In this document: positions 60,618 through 64,000 of the stretch, piece by piece
How the letters are laid out: each line of letters starts with the position of its first letter
Numbering within the stretch: position 1 is the stretch's first letter
Assembly: GCF_019457885.1 (NCBI RefSeq)
Contig: NZ_JAHZST010000017.1
Location: forward strand, 62,001 to 126,000
Direction of reading: 5' to 3'
Source: Shewanella nanhaiensis
GTDB lineage: Bacteria; Pseudomonadota; Gammaproteobacteria; Enterobacterales; Shewanellaceae
Length of the DNA stretch: 64,000 bases
Program-made: the position numbers and the translations under genes
The notes under the pieces: generated by a model
Database searches by the model: none
Seen by the model: the letters and a program-made list of their open reading frames with translations, nothing else
What the model was told of the DNA's origin: nothing

Positions 60618-62162
60618 TTACACGTCAATGATGACTCTGTCTCTGCTTTCATGTTTAGCTCGGTAGAGTGCTGCATCCGCTCTTTCAAAGGTTTCATTGA
60701 TGAGTTCGTTCTCTAAAATTTGCGCAGCACCTATAGATACTGTAACTGTAATTCTCTGATTTTTAAACTTAAAGGGAATACTTTTTACTTTTTCTCGTAC
60801 TCTGTTTAAAAGTTGTTCAATATCGGTGGCGTTCACTTCTGGGATTAAAAGCACAAACTCTTCACCGCCATACCTGGCAACGAACTCAGTATCTCTAAGG
60901 GAGTTTTTTAGCGCCATAGCAATGACTTGGAGTGTTTTATCTCCTGTACTGTGGCCAAAACTATCATTGATGGTCTTGAAATGATCGATATCGGCAACGG
61001 CAACCCAGAGAGGAAGCTTCTGACGTTGAAAATTTCGGAACTCTTGATCCATTCTCTCTTCGAGTGCGGCTCTGTTAGGCAGTTGAGTCAAAGAGTCCAA
61101 CAGGTTGAGTTTCTGCTGTTCAAATAAACGCTCTTTGTATGTTGTGGCTTCTTTACCTAGCTCATTGAGCTCTTTTCTCATCGACTCCATCGATTTTCTT
61201 AACAAGATCTGCTCACGCTCTTCGACCGCTTCTTTACGTTCTAAAGAGGCTCTAATTGCGGAAAGCTGTTCGGTTACTTGTGACTTGAGACTATGAATAT
61301 CATCAATGTCGATAATCGCTTCGCCAACATTGTCGACTCGAGAGTTGATCTCTCGGTTCAACTGCTTCTTGAGTTGAAAGCTTCGCTGATTATTATTGTA
61401 GGAGTCTGTCACTACCTCTCGTACTGCCGTTAGAGAATCATTGAGCGCGTAGAGAAACTCTTGAGATGCCGTTTTTTCGCGAGCAATGTTGTCCAGCAGC
61501 AGGGTTAAGATAGTCTGGTAAGCATCGATTAGGCTATCAACCTCAATATCGCTACTGAGAATATCCTTTACTGTGAGGACTTGATCTCGTTGATGTTTTC
61601 TAAACTCTACCTCAGAGAGCATCTGAGAAAGCTCGTGAGCTAACTGGCGATGTTTAGGGGTTACAAGGATGGGGGTTCCCTGTTTTAGCTGATCATCCAA
61701 TATCTCTTCATAGAAGCTAACCAGCTGCTCTACCTTAGGGATATAGTCCCAAAAGGTATGGAAAGGCTTCACTAGCTCTTTTTTGAAGTAGTTGAGCTCT
61801 TTTTTTACTTTATCGGGAGCTGAATCAATACGTTGGATCTGACGTATGACTCGAGATAAACTGACGCGACTATCTTCAAGCTGCACCATCACATGGTTAT
61901 ATTGTTGTTTAAGAAGCTGCTCGACTTCAACGAGTTCAGGAAGGGCTTCTTCGACATTTTCAAACTTAGTTAACAGCTGTCTGAGTTTTGCCAGCTTATT
62001 ATCCAGCTCTAAATTTTGTCCTTTGCAAGCAAGACTTAAATGGCCAATGAATTGTAAAAGCGTCTGTAACTTCTCATTTCGCTCCTCATCAAGATCGTTT
62101 AGGGCGGCTTTAGCGAGATGAAGTTTCTGCTTTAATAAATTGACCTGAGAAACACTGGCCAT
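60618..62162 (-). CDS. Diguanylate cyclase with long coiled-coil N-terminus
   Basis: About 514 residues, cytoplasmic. Residues 1-340 are helical and heptad-rich without a recognisable sensor domain. The GGDEF domain (about 350-510) has DSLTQLPNRAAL and an intact GGEEF in ARYGGEEFVLLIPEV, so it should make c-di-GMP. The inhibitory site position five residues upstream reads RDTE instead of RxxD, so product feedback may be weak. The ATG at 62162 lies after AAGGA; a start four codons upstream is possible. It stands between ppnN and a TPR protein. Confidence 0.9.
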   Translation of the reverse strand: MASVSQVNLLKQKLHLAKAALNDLDEERNEKLQTLLQFIGHLSLACKGQNLELDNKLAKLRQLLTKFENVEEALPELVEVEQLLKQQYNHVMVQLEDSRVSLSRVIRQIQRIDSAPDKVKKELNYFKKELVKPFHTFWDYIPKVEQLVSFYEEILDDQLKQGTPILVTPKHRQLAHELSQMLSEVEFRKHQRDQVLTVKDILSSDIEVDSLIDAYQTILTLLLDNIAREKTASQEFLYALNDSLTAVREVVTDSYNNNQRSFQLKKQLNREINSRVDNVGEAIIDIDDIHSLKSQVTEQLSAIRASLERKEAVEEREQILLRKSMESMRKELNELGKEATTYKERLFEQQKLNLLDSLTQLPNRAALEERMDQEFRNFQRQKLPLWVAVADIDHFKTINDSFGHSTGDKTLQVIAMALKNSLRDTEFVARYGGEEFVLLIPEVNATDIEQLLNRVREKVKSIPFKFKNQRITVTVSIGAAQILENELINETFERADAALYRAKHESRDRVIIDV

Positions 62163-62310
62163 TGAATCCTTCATTATAAACGGTGTCCTACTTGTTCAAA
62201 GCAAAATGGAAAGGGAACAGCTTGCTTATATAATGTTATAGCAATCTCTTTGGAGTGCAAATTTCATTTTAAATATAGCGACATAAATGACTAATTTCGA
62301 TAATTTTTTG

Positions 62311-64000
62311 CTATATATCGATATTTTCATTACTTTTCCATTTGGGCCAGCATAGTTGGTTTTTGTCACCATTGGTTTCAATCTTGAGTAAGCCCCGTTT
62401 TATTCCCTTCTCTAAGTGTAAAAACAGTGGAGTAGAAAATATCGCAGGTGGTGCAAAATTGAGTGATTTAATCATGACAAAGTGATCTTTGTCCTTGCCT
62501 AGGCTCAATGCTCCTGCCAGTGAAAATTGGGCTGTGCCAAAATGCGTTTTGGGACTGATTTTTATCTCAACATCCGCGAGTAGGGGAAGAGGAAGAATCC
62601 CCATATGAATAGCGGTTTTGGCTTCACATGAAGAGATAACCTTTTGGCACTTCTCAAAGAGCGCGGATGGGCTTATTGATTCATGAATGGTCAATAGGAA
62701 AAGTCCCGGTCTGACAAGGTAAACTCCTGAGTTAAAACGGCTTGATAATTGATTGAAAATCAGTTTAATCGACTCTGTATTATTTTCGACCCCTTGTGAC
62801 AGATCATCATCTAATAGGTCTGTTAGGGAGAGAAGTGCAATATATGAGGGCTTAACTTTTCCATTAAGTTCATTGGTAAATCCTTCATAACCAGGAAGCC
62901 CAGTTATTGGCTCATTGACACTTTTTAATTCAGCCTCTGTCAATTCTGAGGTTAATGATTTAGCCCTTCGCCAAAGATTGATGCTTAATAGAGTGAGTAG
63001 AAACGTCAAGGTAAATGCCGTTATCAATAAAATCCTTGAGCGGGCGACTTGAGTGTTTAGCTCATCTTGCTTACCCTTTAGCTGGGTTAATTGTATTTTT
63101 AACTTCTGCTCAGTTAGCACTGAGGCTGAGAAAGGCTCCACTGTTGATGTTTTTTCAGGAGGATTTTGATTTAGGAGCAGCAGTTTATCAAGAGCTTCAA
63201 ATGCTTGAGTGAAATCTTCTAATCCTCTTAATGCTTGAGAGCGGTATTGTAGTGCTTCAATCTGCTCATCATATAGGGAGAGGGCTTCGGCATTGCTAAG
63301 GGCTAAAGCACTATGCTTGTCGGCAAGGGAGAACTCTTTTTGGGCCAAAGCGACTTCAGCAATGAGAAGGTCATTATAAACAAGATAATGTTTACTTTTT
63401 CTTTCCAGAAAAAGCGCGTTAGATTTAAAGAGAAACTCTAATGCGGATTTAGGGTTGCCATTGTGGAAGTAGGCCTCACCTAAATTATGATAGTTAAGCG
63501 CTTGAGAGATTAGGTTCTCACTTTTAAGATCCAGCTGTTGAGCGGTAAGATAGTAGTCGATGGCCTGATTCCATTGATCTTGATACGCATGGACCATTGC
63601 CATCACAGTCATGCAACTTGACTGATAACCCTCTTTATTAAGCTTTTTAAAGTCTTTAGAGGCTTCATCGGCATATTTAAGTGCCTCATCCCAAGATTTT
63701 AGATCTCGATATACCCGAGCCAGTTGAAGTTTTAAGTCCGCTTTTAAAAAGGGTTTGTTCTCTTTATTGGACAGCCTTAAGGCTTCAGAGTAGTGCTGTA
63801 GTGCGAGAGATAGCTGACCTTGCCTATTGTAAAAGTAGCCTAATGCCGACTCGGCTTGAGCGATAATGTAGTTGTTTTTTAGCTCATAAGCGCTCTCTCT
63901 ATATCGGTTGAGGTGCCGTTGAGCGGGTTTATCTTGTCTAATGAGCCGATGCAAGGTACCTAAATTTTTATGAATAACTATTTTTAGGATTTTTGATTGG
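62311..64000 (-). CDS. TPR protein with degenerate GGDEF-like domain (5' end outside window)
   Basis: The frame is open to base 64000, so the N-terminus is outside the window. At least 563 residues are visible. Tetratricopeptide-type repeats cover the first 260 or so (YFYNRQGQLSLALQHYSEAL, YHNLGEAYFHNGNPKSALEF), followed by a coiled coil and one membrane helix (LLITAFTLTFLLTLLSINLW). The last 200 residues follow the GGDEF layout with its signatures lost: PITGLPGYEGF in place of D-x-LTxLPNR, RPGLF in place of GGDEF, and LSLGKDKDHF near the end. Cyclase activity is not expected. It may be a sensor partner; the function is unknown. Confidence 0.75.
   Translation of the reverse strand, partial: QSKILKIVIHKNLGTLHRLIRQDKPAQRHLNRYRESAYELKNNYIIAQAESALGYFYNRQGQLSLALQHYSEALRLSNKENKPFLKADLKLQLARVYRDLKSWDEALKYADEASKDFKKLNKEGYQSSCMTVMAMVHAYQDQWNQAIDYYLTAQQLDLKSENLISQALNYHNLGEAYFHNGNPKSALEFLFKSNALFLERKSKHYLVYNDLLIAEVALAQKEFSLADKHSALALSNAEALSLYDEQIEALQYRSQALRGLEDFTQAFEALDKLLLLNQNPPEKTSTVEPFSASVLTEQKLKIQLTQLKGKQDELNTQVARSRILLITAFTLTFLLTLLSINLWRRAKSLTSELTEAELKSVNEPITGLPGYEGFTNELNGKVKPSYIALLSLTDLLDDDLSQGVENNTESIKLIFNQLSSRFNSGVYLVRPGLFLLTIHESISPSALFEKCQKVISSCEAKTAIHMGILPLPLLADVEIKISPKTHFGTAQFSLAGALSLGKDKDHFVMIKSLNFAPPAIFSTPLFLHLEKGIKRGLLKIETNGDKNQLCWPKWKSNENIDI

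Noticed and set aside
1..64000. CRISPR array, tRNA or rRNA genes, prophage or complete insertion sequence
   Set aside because: No regularly spaced identical repeats, no tRNA/rRNA-like sequence and no transposase or phage gene was recognised by reading. A tRNA scan would be the decisive test for tRNAs.

Overview
The window looks like an ordinary chromosomal stretch of a marine gammaproteobacterium, most probably a Shewanella species. This is inferred from gene content: a torE-torC-torA operon for TMAO respiration, a PomA/PomB-type sodium stator, an NAD-type isocitrate dehydrogenase, the xseB-ispA-dxs operon next to pomAB and thiI, oxygen-independent ubiquinone genes ubiU/ubiV/ubiT, and a high density of cyclic-di-GMP proteins. 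No rRNA, tRNA, CRISPR array, prophage or complete insertion sequence was seen.

Layout. 1-2000: torA (cut by the window edge), torC and torE on the minus strand, with three tandem 10-bp boxes upstream that look like a TorR site. 2000-12900: a purine-type permease, a CBS protein, a 1237-residue propeller histidine kinase, a YjiH-type membrane protein, an Aer-like chemoreceptor and a DUF998 membrane protein. 12900-18650: ubiV and ubiU divergent from ubiT, a two-receiver protein with a damaged GGDEF domain, then trhP and yfhL. Three U32-family iron-sulfur proteins therefore lie within 6 kb. 18900-26000: HDOD protein, GGDEF/EAL protein, YbgC-type thioesterase, a solitary periplasmic binding protein and a large PAS-GGDEF-EAL sensor. 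26000-30700: DEAD-box helicase, an unrecognised 356-residue protein and an orphan B12-binding radical SAM protein.

30700-33400 is the most accessory-looking part: small palindromic repeats, an AT-rich membrane protein of unknown function, and a RES/Xre toxin-antitoxin operon with a double palindromic operator and its own terminator. 33400-38900: secreted EEP-family lipoprotein, CobW-type GTPase, MATE transporter and a TPR-TonB_C protein. 38900-47400 is housekeeping: nadK, grpE (with a textbook sigma-32 promoter), dxs-ispA-xseB, pomA-pomB and thiI. 47500-57800: gcvA-like regulator, hydrolase, DUF423 protein, rlmM, isocitrate dehydrogenase, S9 peptidase, methyltransferase, SDR and RimJ-like acetyltransferase. 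57900-64000: xni, ppnN, a diguanylate cyclase and a TPR protein cut by the right edge.

The least explained structure lies in the repeats. Two copies of a roughly 270-bp element with 18-bp terminal inverted repeats occur at 3953-4222 and 58774-59144. The second is interrupted by a 102-bp element, and another 102-bp copy of that element stands alone at 31031-31132. The element's terminal sequence forms the stop codon of two unrelated genes (the CBS protein and the RES toxin). I found no clearly new multi-gene system. The strongest candidates for undescribed biology are the nested repeats, the orphan B12-radical SAM protein, the unrecognised 356-residue protein, and the membrane protein beside the toxin-antitoxin operon.
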